A DNA stretch of 64,000 nt from CAISKJ01 sp046351555 (GTDB lineage: Bacteria; Myxococcota_A; Polyangia; Polyangiales; Ga0077539), in assembly GCA_046351555.1 (NCBI GenBank), contig JAXLYI010000039.1, positions 43,247 to 107,246 of the forward strand, read 5' to 3'. Shown piece by piece: positions 1-8,290 of this stretch (position 1 is the first letter of the stretch; every line of letters begins with the position of its first letter). The position numbers and the translations under genes were made by a program. A model generated the notes under the pieces. The model was not told the origin of the DNA and ran no database searches. It saw only the letters and a program-made list of their open reading frames with translations.

Positions 1-31
1 TCTGGCGGTCGAGCGCGGTGAGGACGTCCAC
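1..31 (-). CDS. possible N-terminal fragment of a gene running off the left edge
   Basis: On the minus strand a GTG at 31 opens a frame reading MDVLTALDRQ before the window ends. It looks like a plausible N-terminus, but ten codons cannot identify a family and no Shine-Dalgarno is visible upstream. It would be divergent from the hydrolase at 328. The alternative is plain non-coding DNA. Confidence 0.2.
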   Translation of the reverse strand, partial: MDVLTALDRQ

Positions 32-327
32 GGAAATTTGAGCCGTTTCTGGGCGGCGTCGCGGCCGCCCGGCGGGGGTGTCGTCCCTCGCGGTTCCGGT
101 CAGCACGGCCCGTGGGACGGGCGCTGATACTCCAGATGGCGCCCTCTCGTCGCGGGAGTTCGACCGACCGAGGGTGGCAAATGGGGACTCCGGTGCGCTT
201 TGCCGTCGGCAGCGGCTGTTTCGCGCTCCTCCGCGGCGTACCCGCCCGGGGCCATGTGTGAACAGGGCGAGCGGGAGGCCCCCGGGCGGGTGTCGACGCG
301 GGGGCGCATGGGCTACCGTCGCGCGCC
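32..327. other. intergenic region, nothing recognised except a -10-like box
   Basis: About 300 bases without a convincing gene. Open frames here are short, start poorly and have no recognisable domain. The only element I can point to is the TACCGT box at 314-319 just before the hydrolase start. Confidence 0.5.
314..319 (+). promoter_or_regulatory. -10-like box abutting the hydrolase start
   Basis: TACCGT ends 8 nt before the GTG at 328. If it is a sigma-70-type -10 element, transcription would begin around 326 and the mRNA would be essentially leaderless. No Shine-Dalgarno precedes the GTG. The same arrangement recurs at many genes in the window, which is the main support. Confidence 0.4.
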
Positions 328-1236
328 GTGAGCCCCTCCCCCCCGCGCGCGCTGCGCACCCGCGACGGACACACGCTGCACGTCCGCGCCCTCGGCCGCG
401 GGCCGACGGTGGTGCTGCTCCACGGCTTCGCAATGCACGGCGGCCAGTGGATCCCGCTCGTGGCGCCGCTGGCGGGCTCGTTCCGCTTCGTGCTGCCCGA
501 CCTGCGCGGCTTCGGGCGCTCGCACCACGTCCCCTTCACGAAGCGCGACGTGATCGCGCAGCTCGCCGACGACGTCGAAGACCTCCTCGCCCGGCTCGGC
601 GACGACCGCGTGCACGTCGGCGGGCTCTCCATGGGCGCGCTCACCGGCCTCGCGCTCGCCGCGCGGGGCGCGCTCTCCAACGCGCGGAGCTACACGCACG
701 TCGACCAGTCGCCGCGCATCCACAACGGCGACGGGTGGCGCTGGGGGCTCTTCGGCGACGATCAGCCCGCCCGCTTCGCCGAGCTGCGCGCGCTGCTGGA
801 GGAGGCCGCCCCCCTGCGCGCGGTGCCCTTCGAAGCGCTGCCCGAGGCCTTCTCGCGGCGCGTGCGCGGGGCCTTCGCCCGCTTCTTCCAGACGGCCGTG
901 CGGCCCGCGTGGATGAAGCGCGGCGCGGGCCTCATGGAGCACGCCGCCGTCGCCTCGCGGGTGCTGCCCGTGGCGCATTGGGGCGCCTACATGGACGTGC
1001 TCCGCGCCTACCTCGACGAGCGCCACGACCTTCGCGACGCGCTCGCCGGCGTGCGCGCGCCGGTCACCGTGATGGTCGGCGAGGCCTCGGAGATGTACCC
1101 GGCCGAGGGGCAGCTCGCGCTCGCACGCACGGCGCCGCAGGGCCGCGCGGTGCGCTTCCCCGGCGTGGGCCACGCGGTCCCGTGGGAGGCGCCCGTGGGC
1201 TTCGTGCGCGCGCTCCGCGGGGCGCTCGCGGGGTGA
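328..1236 (+). CDS. alpha/beta hydrolase
   Basis: Predicted cytoplasmic alpha/beta-hydrolase of 302 residues; no signal peptide or membrane segment. Visible landmarks are the oxyanion-loop HGF near residues 32-34, the nucleophile elbow GLSMG with Ser101, and a late His in PGVGHAVPW (about residue 282). The cap region (about 130-220) is Arg/Ala-rich and not diagnostic, so the substrate is unknown; esterase, lipase and haloalkane dehalogenase-like activities all remain possible. The GTG start was chosen because it lies directly after a TACCGT box and keeps the fold complete. The gene is convergent with the GST gene, 35 nt away. Confidence 0.85.
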   Translation: MSPSPPRALRTRDGHTLHVRALGRGPTVVLLHGFAMHGGQWIPLVAPLAGSFRFVLPDLRGFGRSHHVPFTKRDVIAQLADDVEDLLARLGDDRVHVGGLSMGALTGLALAARGALSNARSYTHVDQSPRIHNGDGWRWGLFGDDQPARFAELRALLEEAAPLRAVPFEALPEAFSRRVRGAFARFFQTAVRPAWMKRGAGLMEHAAVASRVLPVAHWGAYMDVLRAYLDERHDLRDALAGVRAPVTVMVGEASEMYPAEGQLALARTAPQGRAVRFPGVGHAVPWEAPVGFVRALRGALAG

Positions 1237-1271
1237 TCCTCCTGCCGACCGACGAGACGCCCCACCGCCGC

Positions 1272-2201
1272 CTACCCCAGCGGGCTGTCGAGGTCGCGCT
1301 CGTACTCCGCGGGGCCGGCCGGGACGATGCGCGTGGGGTTCACGTGGTCCTGGCTCCAGTAGTAGTGGGTCTTGATGTCGTCGAGCGCGCAGGTCGCGCG
1401 GACGCCGGGGTGCTGCCACATCCGGCGGGTGAAGCGCCACAGGTGAGGGTGGTCGCGCAGGCGCCGCACGTTGCACTTGAAGTGGGCGTAGTAGACGAGG
1501 TCGAAGCGCAGGCAGGTGGTGAAGAGCGCGACGTCGGCCTCGGTCATCCGCTCGCCGCAGGTGAACGGGCGGCCGGAGAGCACCTCGTCCCAGCGGGCCA
1601 GCGCGCGGAACAGCTCGTCGACCGCGCCCTCGTAGGCCGCCTGCGTCTTCGCGAAGCCCGCGCGATAGACGCCGTTGTTGATCGGCTCGTAGATCGCGTC
1701 GAGCGCGCGGTCGACCTCGGCCCGCAGCTCGGGCGGGCACAGCGTGTCGACCAGCGGGGCCTCCGCCAGCGGCGCGAAGTCGAGGTCGAGCATGCGCATC
1801 ACCTCGCGCGACTCGTTGTTGACGATGGCGCCGGCCTCGCGGTCCCACAGTACCGGGACAGTGACGCGGCCGGTGTAGGCGGGGTCGGCGCGCAGGTACA
1901 CCTCGCGGAGGAAGCGCGCGCCGCCGACGGGGTCGGGGTCGTCGGGCCGGAAGCTCCAGCCGTCCTCGCCCATGCGCGGGTCGACGACGGTGACGCCGAC
2001 CGCCCCCTCCAGGCCCCGCAGGGCGCGGGTGATCAGCGTGCGGTGCGCCCAGGGGCAGGCCAGGGCGACGTAGAGGTGGTAGCGCCCGGGCGTGACGGCG
2101 GTGACGCGCCCGCGGAACACCGTCTTCGGGCGCTCGAAGGCGCCGGCCGCGTTGGGCGGGTACCAGCCGGGGTGCCAGACGCCGGCGATGAGCTGTCCCA
2201 T
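1272..2201 (-). CDS. glutathionyl-hydroquinone reductase-like GST (YqjG/ECM4 family)
   Basis: 309 residues, close to the usual length of about 320 for Xi-class glutathione transferases. The thioredoxin-fold domain carries the family motif CPWAHR (catalytic Cys49) rather than the Tyr/Ser of ordinary GSTs, followed by VPVLWD and the glutathione-contact NNES near residue 130. The C-terminal half is the all-helical GST domain. Family members reduce glutathionylated hydroquinones using glutathione in the cytosol; the physiological substrate here cannot be inferred. A TATACC box ends 6 nt before the ATG, so the transcript may be leaderless. The gene is divergent from the delta-60 lipoprotein. Confidence 0.88.
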   Translation of the reverse strand: MGQLIAGVWHPGWYPPNAAGAFERPKTVFRGRVTAVTPGRYHLYVALACPWAHRTLITRALRGLEGAVGVTVVDPRMGEDGWSFRPDDPDPVGGARFLREVYLRADPAYTGRVTVPVLWDREAGAIVNNESREVMRMLDLDFAPLAEAPLVDTLCPPELRAEVDRALDAIYEPINNGVYRAGFAKTQAAYEGAVDELFRALARWDEVLSGRPFTCGERMTEADVALFTTCLRFDLVYYAHFKCNVRRLRDHPHLWRFTRRMWQHPGVRATCALDDIKTHYYWSQDHVNPTRIVPAGPAEYERDLDSPLG

Positions 2202-2207
2202 GCGCCG

Positions 2208-2213
2208 GGTATA
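2208..2213 (-). promoter_or_regulatory. -10-like box abutting the GST start
   Basis: Read on the minus strand this is TATACC, ending 6 nt before the ATG at 2201. Seventeen bases further upstream is a weak -35 match, TTCCGA. The spacing predicts a start of transcription at or next to the initiation codon. Confidence 0.45.
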
Positions 2214-2309
2214 CGCGAAACGGCGCGCCGTCGGAACCCGTGCGCGTGAACCGCGACGAGGCGACGGGGGCTACGTCGACCCCGTCGCGTTGTGGGAGAA
2301 TCGCGCCTC

Positions 2310-3779
2310 GTGAGCACCGATTCGCCGAAATCTCTGGAGGTGTCGCATGCGTGCGTTCGCGGGCGCGGCGGGAGGGCTCGGGGGCGCTCGCCTGCGCTCG
2401 GGTTCGTCGCGTGGATGGCGCTCACCGGGGGGTGCTCGGACCTCACCGGGCGTTTCCAGGCCGACGCCGCGTTGGACCACGCCGACGCCAGCCCCGACGC
2501 GGCGCCGCCGCAGGACGCGGTCGCTTCACCCGACGGCGCGCGGTGCCCGAGGCGCGGCGTGGTGTCGGTCGCGCGGTCGTCGCAGCACGGCGTGTCGACC
2601 CCCGGCGACGTGCTCACGACCCCCGCGGCGCGCGGGGGATTCATGGACGCCGAAGGGCGCCTGATCGTCGTGGGGCAGTGCCAGCGTTGCGGCGCGGAGG
2701 CGGCCCCGGTGGCGCGGCTCGCGGCCTGGCGCTTCCACGCGGATACTCTGGAGCTCGACGACTCGTTCGGCACCGACGGGGCGACGCTCGACCCGGCCCC
2801 GACCTCGCGCGCCTTCTCCGAGGCCTTCGGCGGCCTCACCGACCGCGCGGGGCGCCTCCTCGTCTTCGGTCACGAGAGCCGCGTGGGCAACAACAACGAC
2901 GCGCTGCTCGTGCGCCTCAGCCCCGACGGCGCGCTCGACGCCACGTTCGCGTCGGGCGGTCGCTTCATCCTCACCCGCGGCCGGCTGAGCGCCGCGCGCG
3001 GCGTCGTCGCCTTCGCGGCCGCGGCCGACGCGCGCGGGTACACCCTCCTCGTGAACGACGGCGGCCACTGGGCGGCGGAGAGCCAGCGCGCCTGGGCGGC
3101 GCGCGTCACGGAGGCAGGCGAGCTCGACGAGACCTTCGGCGTGCGCGGCGTCGCGGACCTCTCGGGCGTCGTCGGGTGCTTCGACCTCGCCCCCGACGGC
3201 GACGACTACGTGCTCGCGTGCATGTCGCCGCAGTACCAGCCGCAGCTCCTCCGGCTGGACGGGGCGGGGCGCCAGCGGAACTGGCCCGCGGCCGCGCGCG
3301 CCGTGGCCGAGCAGGCCCCGCGACGCTTCGAGGTGAGGGCGCTCGCGCGGGACGACGCCGGGCGCTGGGTCGTGTCCGGCGCCGCGTCCCCGGTCTACAG
3401 CGACGCGAGTTCGACGGCGGTCGTCGTGCGCTTCACCCGGGACGGCGCGCCAGACCTCTCGTTCGGGGCCGGCGGGTTCTCGGCGGTGCTCGGCCCGCGC
3501 GGCGCGTTCGCGGACAGCGTCGGCGACCTCGTCGCGGTCACGTGTGAAGGCCGGGTCGCGGTGGCGGGCAACGTCGCGTCCTCCCCGACGGTGACCTTCC
3601 TCGACGGCGACGGGCGCGTGATCACGGACCTCGGCGCGCTGGGCACGGTGTCCCTCCCCCCCCTCGGGCCCGTCGCGACGGTCCACTCGGTCCTCCGGGG
3701 AGGCGGGGCCGACGACCTGCTGCTCATCGCCTCGAACAACCCGCCCAGCGCCTTCTCGCTGCACCGGCTGGAGCAGTGA
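2310..3779 (+). CDS. secreted delta-60 repeat lipoprotein
   Basis: About 490 residues. A hydrophobic stretch ends in LTGGC, a good lipobox, followed by an Asp/Ala-rich linker. The body carries delta-60-type repeats (LSPDGALDATF, TEAGELDETF and TRDGAPDLSF, each followed by a G-x-GG/V turn), which probably form a beta-propeller outside the cell. Function is unknown. The start is uncertain: in-frame GTGs exist at 2292, 2310 and 2340. A good Shine-Dalgarno (ctggagg) instead serves an ATG at 2347 in another frame, which may point to a frameshift in the signal-peptide region. The gene is divergent from the GST gene. Confidence 0.72.
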   Translation: MSTDSPKSLEVSHACVRGRGGRARGRSPALGFVAWMALTGGCSDLTGRFQADAALDHADASPDAAPPQDAVASPDGARCPRRGVVSVARSSQHGVSTPGDVLTTPAARGGFMDAEGRLIVVGQCQRCGAEAAPVARLAAWRFHADTLELDDSFGTDGATLDPAPTSRAFSEAFGGLTDRAGRLLVFGHESRVGNNNDALLVRLSPDGALDATFASGGRFILTRGRLSAARGVVAFAAAADARGYTLLVNDGGHWAAESQRAWAARVTEAGELDETFGVRGVADLSGVVGCFDLAPDGDDYVLACMSPQYQPQLLRLDGAGRQRNWPAAARAVAEQAPRRFEVRALARDDAGRWVVSGAASPVYSDASSTAVVVRFTRDGAPDLSFGAGGFSAVLGPRGAFADSVGDLVAVTCEGRVAVAGNVASSPTVTFLDGDGRVITDLGALGTVSLPPLGPVATVHSVLRGGGADDLLLIASNNPPSAFSLHRLEQ

Positions 3780-3828
3780 CCGCACGGCGCGCGGCGCTGT
3801 TTCGACACCCGGCGGTGGCCGGACGCGA

Positions 3829-3834
3829 TATCGT
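3829..3834 (+). promoter_or_regulatory. -10-like box upstream of the tandem kinase genes
   Basis: TATCGT ends 32 nt before the ATG at 3867 and would give a leader of roughly 26 nt. No convincing -35 is visible. It is the best candidate for driving the two overlapping kinase genes. Confidence 0.3.
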
Positions 3835-3866
3835 CTCGCCGCCATTCCGCGCGCCGCGCGACTGCC

Positions 3867-5177
3867 ATGACCAACGCTCCCCCACCCCACGCTGCCCGGC
3901 CGGCCGTCGTTGTCGGGCGCTACCGCATCGTCCGCGAGATCGCCCGCGGTGGCATGGGCGCGGTGTTCGAAGCGGAGCAGCTCGACCTCGGGCGGCGCGT
4001 CGCCCTCAAGGTCATGCTCCCGCATCTCAGCGCCACCCCGAAGCTCCGGGCCTACTTCCTCCAAGAGGCGCAGTCGAGCGCCCGCGTCGCGAGCGACCAC
4101 GTGGTGCAGGTGTACGACGCGGGCGTCGACGCCGCGCAGGACGCGCTCTGGATGGCCATGGAGCTGCTCGAAGGCGAGAGCCTGGAGGCCAGGCTGAAGC
4201 GGGGCCCCTTCGAGCCACGGGAGGCATGGGAGATCCTCCGACAGGTGGGGCACGCCCTCGGCGCGGCGCACCGCGTCGGCTTCGTCCACTGCGACCTCAA
4301 GCCGCCCAACATCTTCCTCGCCGAGGGGCGGCGCCACGACACGCCCCTCACGGTCAAGGTGCTCGACTTCGGCATCGCCCGGGTGATCCAGGAGGGCGCC
4401 ACCTCCGCCCTCGGCACCTCCGTCGCCGGCTCGCCGCGCTTCATGGCGCCCGAGCAGGCGCAGCGCAACGGGCGCATCAAGCCCGCCACGGACGTGTGGG
4501 CCCTCGCCCTGGTGGCCTTCCGCATGCTGACGGGATCGCACTACTGGCGCCAGAGTGACCTGCTGGCGTTGCTGGGGGAGATCCTGCTCGGCGAGCCGTG
4601 CCCCGCATCGATCCGCGCGCGCGAGCTCGGCGTCGAGGCGCGCCTGCCGCCGGGGTTCGACGCGTGGTTCGATGCCTGCACGACGCGCGACGTCGACGCG
4701 CGGGTCGCCGACGGGGCCGAGGCCACGCGGCGCCTCGGGGAGGTGCTGGCGGCCCCCGCGTCCCCGACGCGCACCGTGGCGCTCTCGTCCGACGAGGCCA
4801 CGCGTCAGTCCGCGGTGATGGCCTACGCGGACGCCGAACTCCGCGGGGACTACGAGGCCGCGCTGGCGCTCTGGGAGCGGCATTTCGCGTCGGCGGCGGG
4901 GCCCGCCCGAGACGGCCTTGCGCCTCGCGCGGCGCAGGCCTTCGTCGCCCGCGGCCGGGCCCTCGAGGTGGCCGGCGAACTCGGCGAAGCCCTGCGGGAC
5001 GGCGGCCGTGCGCTCGCGCTCGCGCCCGGGCTCGCGTCGGCCTGGTACCTCCGCTCGCGCGCGCGGCGGCTGCTGGGGGACGCCGGAGGCGCGGACGACC
5101 TCCGCCACGCAGCGGAGCTCGGCGAGCCCGGCGCGGCGCGAGAGCTGGCGGCGTGGCGCGGGGAGCGGGCCGTCTGA
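3867..5177 (+). CDS. cytoplasmic Ser/Thr protein kinase with TPR-like tail
   Basis: 436 residues, no membrane segment. Kinase domain about 18-285: glycine loop ARGGMGAVFE, VALK lysine at Lys48, catalytic loop HCDLKPPN (141-148), DFG at 167-169 and an APEQ motif. The catalytic loop has Cys in place of the Arg of HRD, so this is a non-RD kinase; Asp143 and the metal-binding residues are kept. The last 130 residues are Ala/Leu/Arg-rich helical pairs that look like degenerate TPRs and may bind a partner. The stop overlaps the next kinase start (TGATG), so the two are probably translated together. Confidence 0.9.
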   Translation: MTNAPPPHAARPAVVVGRYRIVREIARGGMGAVFEAEQLDLGRRVALKVMLPHLSATPKLRAYFLQEAQSSARVASDHVVQVYDAGVDAAQDALWMAMELLEGESLEARLKRGPFEPREAWEILRQVGHALGAAHRVGFVHCDLKPPNIFLAEGRRHDTPLTVKVLDFGIARVIQEGATSALGTSVAGSPRFMAPEQAQRNGRIKPATDVWALALVAFRMLTGSHYWRQSDLLALLGEILLGEPCPASIRARELGVEARLPPGFDAWFDACTTRDVDARVADGAEATRRLGEVLAAPASPTRTVALSSDEATRQSAVMAYADAELRGDYEAALALWERHFASAAGPARDGLAPRAAQAFVARGRALEVAGELGEALRDGGRALALAPGLASAWYLRSRARRLLGDAGGADDLRHAAELGEPGAARELAAWRGERAV

Positions 5178-7144
5178 TGGGGCTCCAGCCTGGGACGATC
5201 TTCGCGAAGAAATACCGCATCGTGCGGCTCCTGGAGGAGGGCGGCATGGGGGCGGTGTACGAGGCGGAGCAGGTGAAGATCGGGCGGCCCGTGGCGCTCA
5301 AGACCATGCTGCCCGAGCTGGTGGCGAGCGCCGAGCACCGGCGGCGCTTCGAGCAGGAGGCCCGGGCCAGCGCGCGCTTCGAGAGCGACTACGTGGTGAA
5401 GGTGTACGACCACGACATCGACGAGGCCTCGGGGACACCGTGGATCGAGATGGAGCTTCTCCGCGGCGAGAACCTCGGCGCCCTGGTCGCGCGGCGCGGG
5501 GTGCTCACCCCCGGGGAGGTGGCCGCGGTATTCGAAGACGTCGGCAAGGGCCTCGGCCCGGCGCACGACGTGGGGGTGATCCACCTCGACCTCAAGCCCG
5601 AGAACCTCTTCGTCGCGCGCCTGCAGGACCGCACCGTGATCAAGGTGCTCGATTTCGGCATCGCGAAGATCGCCGCCGAGCAGCGCAAGAGCGCGCAGGT
5701 GACCACGCTCATCGCGTCGCCGATGTTCCTCGCGCCGGAGCAGGCGAAGCGCAACGCGCGCATCACGCCGGCCACGGACGTGTGGGCGCTGGGGCTCATC
5801 GCCTTCCACCTCCTGACGGGGCGCTTCTACTGGCGCAACGCCAACCTCGCGCCGGGGGAGGTGTTCCACCAGGGCGCGCAGTTCGAGCTCCTCATGGAGA
5901 TCGGCACCTCCACGCTCGAACCCGCCTCGCAACGGGCCCGCTCGCTCGGGGGCCTCGCCGTGCCGCCGGGCTTCGATGCGTGGTTTGCCCGCTGCGTGGC
6001 GCGCGACCTGGAGGCCCGCTACCCGACGGCCGCCGCCGCGGTCGCCGCGCTCCGAGAGGTGCTCGGGCCCGCGGCGCGCATCCCCGACCCGGGCTCCATC
6101 GCGCCGCCCGCGCCCCGCCCCCCGACGCCGCAGCCCCCGCCGGCGGCGCCGCGCCCGGACCTCCCCCTCACGCGGCCCACCGACCTGCCGGTCGCGTCGA
6201 CCGTGCCGATGGCGCCCGCGCCGCAGGCCCCCGTGGCCGAGACCGCGTTCGTGCAACGCGTGGGTCGCGGGGCCGGCGGTGGCGTGTCGCGCGCGCCGCT
6301 CGCGGCGGGCGTCGGCGCCGCGCTGGCGTTGGCCGCGGGGGGCTTCTTCCTCGTCACACGCGGTGGGAGAACGGCGCCCGCCGCGACGACGCCCGCGGCG
6401 ACGGCGACGCCCGCGGTGCTCGTCAACCCCGTGACGCCAGCCCCCGCGCCGCCGGCGCCGCCGGTGACCCCGGACTGCGACGTGCCGCGGCCGGACGAGA
6501 CATTCGAACAATTCACGCGGCGTTGTAGCGCTCCGGCGTCGGAGAACGCCTTCGTCCGCCTCCCCGAGGGCGGGCTCGCGGTGCAGGAGCACGAGGTGAC
6601 GCGCGGCGAGTACGGCGCGTGGCTTCAACGAGCCATGCCGGCGCGCCCCGCGCCCGCGGGTCCGCAAGAGCTGCCGGTGGTGGGTGTGACGCGCGCGGAG
6701 GCGGCCGCGTACTGCGCGGCTCAGGGGAGCGCGCGGCTCCCCACGCGCGCGGAGTGGCGCCAGGCGCTCGGGAGGGACGCCCGTTGGACCGCCGGCATCA
6801 CGCCGACGCCGGCCCTCGCGGCCGGCGGGAGTTCCCCACGCGACGAGCGCTCGCTGGGTGACCGGGGTTCTCTCTACGACCTCGCGGGCAACGTCAACGA
6901 GTGGACCTCGGACGGGACGGACGACGCGCCGTACGCGATGGGAGCGTTCTTCGGCGAGGCGCGCGACACGGTGGCGGGTTACCTGCGCGACGGGACGATC
7001 GAGCAGGGCGCGACGGACCACACGGGGTTCCGTTGTGTGCGCACGACGGCCGCGGCGGCGCGACCGGTGCGGCCCGCTGCGAGCCCGCGTCGGCCGACGG
7101 CCGGCGGCGCGGGCGGCGATGATCTCGGTGACCTGGGGCTTTGA
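5177..7144 (+). CDS. membrane Ser/Thr kinase with extracytoplasmic SUMF1 domain
   Basis: 655 residues. Kinase domain about 13-285: GGMGAVYEAE, Lys42 in VALK, catalytic loop HLDLKPEN (136-143; Leu instead of Arg), DFG 159-161 and APEQ. A Pro/Ala-rich linker (300-365) leads to one membrane helix (about 374-394), another Pro/Ala linker and a C-terminal SUMF1 domain (about 455-635) ending in GFRCV. Topology puts the SUMF1 domain outside the membrane, probably as sensor or binding module. The copper-binding Cys pair of true formylglycine-generating enzymes is absent. The ATG at 5177 overlaps the stop of the upstream kinase. The first 250 residues closely resemble that neighbour, suggesting tandem duplication. 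Confidence 0.9.
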   Translation: MGLQPGTIFAKKYRIVRLLEEGGMGAVYEAEQVKIGRPVALKTMLPELVASAEHRRRFEQEARASARFESDYVVKVYDHDIDEASGTPWIEMELLRGENLGALVARRGVLTPGEVAAVFEDVGKGLGPAHDVGVIHLDLKPENLFVARLQDRTVIKVLDFGIAKIAAEQRKSAQVTTLIASPMFLAPEQAKRNARITPATDVWALGLIAFHLLTGRFYWRNANLAPGEVFHQGAQFELLMEIGTSTLEPASQRARSLGGLAVPPGFDAWFARCVARDLEARYPTAAAAVAALREVLGPAARIPDPGSIAPPAPRPPTPQPPPAAPRPDLPLTRPTDLPVASTVPMAPAPQAPVAETAFVQRVGRGAGGGVSRAPLAAGVGAALALAAGGFFLVTRGGRTAPAATTPAATATPAVLVNPVTPAPAPPAPPVTPDCDVPRPDETFEQFTRRCSAPASENAFVRLPEGGLAVQEHEVTRGEYGAWLQRAMPARPAPAGPQELPVVGVTRAEAAAYCAAQGSARLPTRAEWRQALGRDARWTAGITPTPALAAGGSSPRDERSLGDRGSLYDLAGNVNEWTSDGTDDAPYAMGAFFGEARDTVAGYLRDGTIEQGATDHTGFRCVRTTAAAARPVRPAASPRRPTAGGAGGDDLGDLGL

Positions 7145-7150
7145 GCCCGT

Positions 7151-8194
7151 TCAGGGTCGAGAGCGCGCGCAGCGGAAACCGACGAAGCTCAGGGTCGTGG
7201 TTGGGCCAAGCCACTGCATCCGGTGAGAGGCCCGCGCCAGTTCCTCATCGTGGGTGACCCAACTGGAGCCGCGCCCCACGCGGTGGTTGCCCGTGTTCGG
7301 GCCCGACGGATCGCGGACGGCTCCCGCAGAAGCCGGGTAGGAAGCGCTCCACCAGTCCACGACCCACTCGGAGACGTTTCCCGCCAGGTCGAGCACACCA
7401 AAGGGTGAGGCGCCCAGCGGGAACGAGCCCACCGGCGCGGTCCCGACCCAACCATCCTCTCCGGCATAGAGCTGGGTGTGATCAATCCTGTGCTCGCGGG
7501 CGTAGCGAGCACACTCGGCACCGCAGGCGTTGAGTCGCCGCGCGTCGGGGGCGGCCTCGCCCCAGGGGTAGCGGCGCTCATCCGTTCCTCGCGCGGCAAA
7601 CTCCCACTCGGCTTCGGTGGGTAGACGGCCTCCGCGGAAGCGGCAGAAGGCGTCAGCCTGCGCCCAGGTGACGCAGTTGATGGGGTGACTGGCCGCGTTG
7701 CTCCGGTTCCAGTTGCAGAACTCGTTGAGCACGCCCCGCTGCCGTTGCTGGGACTCGTCTTGAGTGCTGCTACTGACGTAGTTGTCGGTCGTCGCCGCCG
7801 CACAGGCGCCCCCGTCCACGCACGCGCGGTAGGCGGCGACGGTCACCTCCGTGCGGTCGATGCAGTACGGCGAGAGCTGCACCCGATGACGGGGGCGCTC
7901 GTCATCGAGCCCCACCCCGTCCGCCGAGCCCATCCAGAACTCTCCCCCCGGGATCGGCACCATCCCCACGGGGCAGGTCGCGCGGCGCGCCGCGGGGGGT
8001 TGCCTCGGCGCCGGGACGCACCGGCGCATCCCACCCGCCGCCTGCTCGACGAACTGCGGCCCGTTGCACTCGCAGCGGGTGCCGTCCGCGGCGGGGTGCC
8101 CGCGCCCCGCCGGGCCGCAACGGAGCGACACCTGCGCCTCCGTGACGACGGGCGACGACACAGCGATCAGCAGGGCCAGGTGGGACGCTCGCAT
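7151..8194 (-). CDS. secreted SUMF1-domain protein
   Basis: 347 residues from the ATG at 8194. This start gives a clean signal peptide (LALLIAVSS core, cut near TEAQ); an upstream in-frame GTG at 8251 would bury it. After a short Cys-containing module (LRCGPAGRG, CECNGPQF) comes a full SUMF1 domain with the landmarks GEFWMGS, LPTEAEWEFAARG, LDLAGNVSEWV and the terminal VGFRCARS. The catalytic Cys pair of sulfatase-modifying enzymes is missing, so a binding or structural role is more likely. It ends 6 nt from the convergent kinase-SUMF1 gene and is a paralogue of the next gene upstream. Confidence 0.85.
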   Translation of the reverse strand: MRASHLALLIAVSSPVVTEAQVSLRCGPAGRGHPAADGTRCECNGPQFVEQAAGGMRRCVPAPRQPPAARRATCPVGMVPIPGGEFWMGSADGVGLDDERPRHRVQLSPYCIDRTEVTVAAYRACVDGGACAAATTDNYVSSSTQDESQQRQRGVLNEFCNWNRSNAASHPINCVTWAQADAFCRFRGGRLPTEAEWEFAARGTDERRYPWGEAAPDARRLNACGAECARYAREHRIDHTQLYAGEDGWVGTAPVGSFPLGASPFGVLDLAGNVSEWVVDWWSASYPASAGAVRDPSGPNTGNHRVGRGSSWVTHDEELARASHRMQWLGPTTTLSFVGFRCARSRP

Positions 8195-8290
8195 GGGAAG
8201 AAGCACGCTCCTCGCGGCGGGAGCAGAGCACCAGAAGAGGCGCGCGCACAACCCCCTCCCGGCGTGAGACCGCTGGCCCCCCGCCGCCCC

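Noticed and set aside
2526..5108. 860-codon open frame antisense to the lipoprotein and first kinase
   Set aside because: Same GC-bias artefact; the opposite strand has clear kinase motifs and a lipobox.
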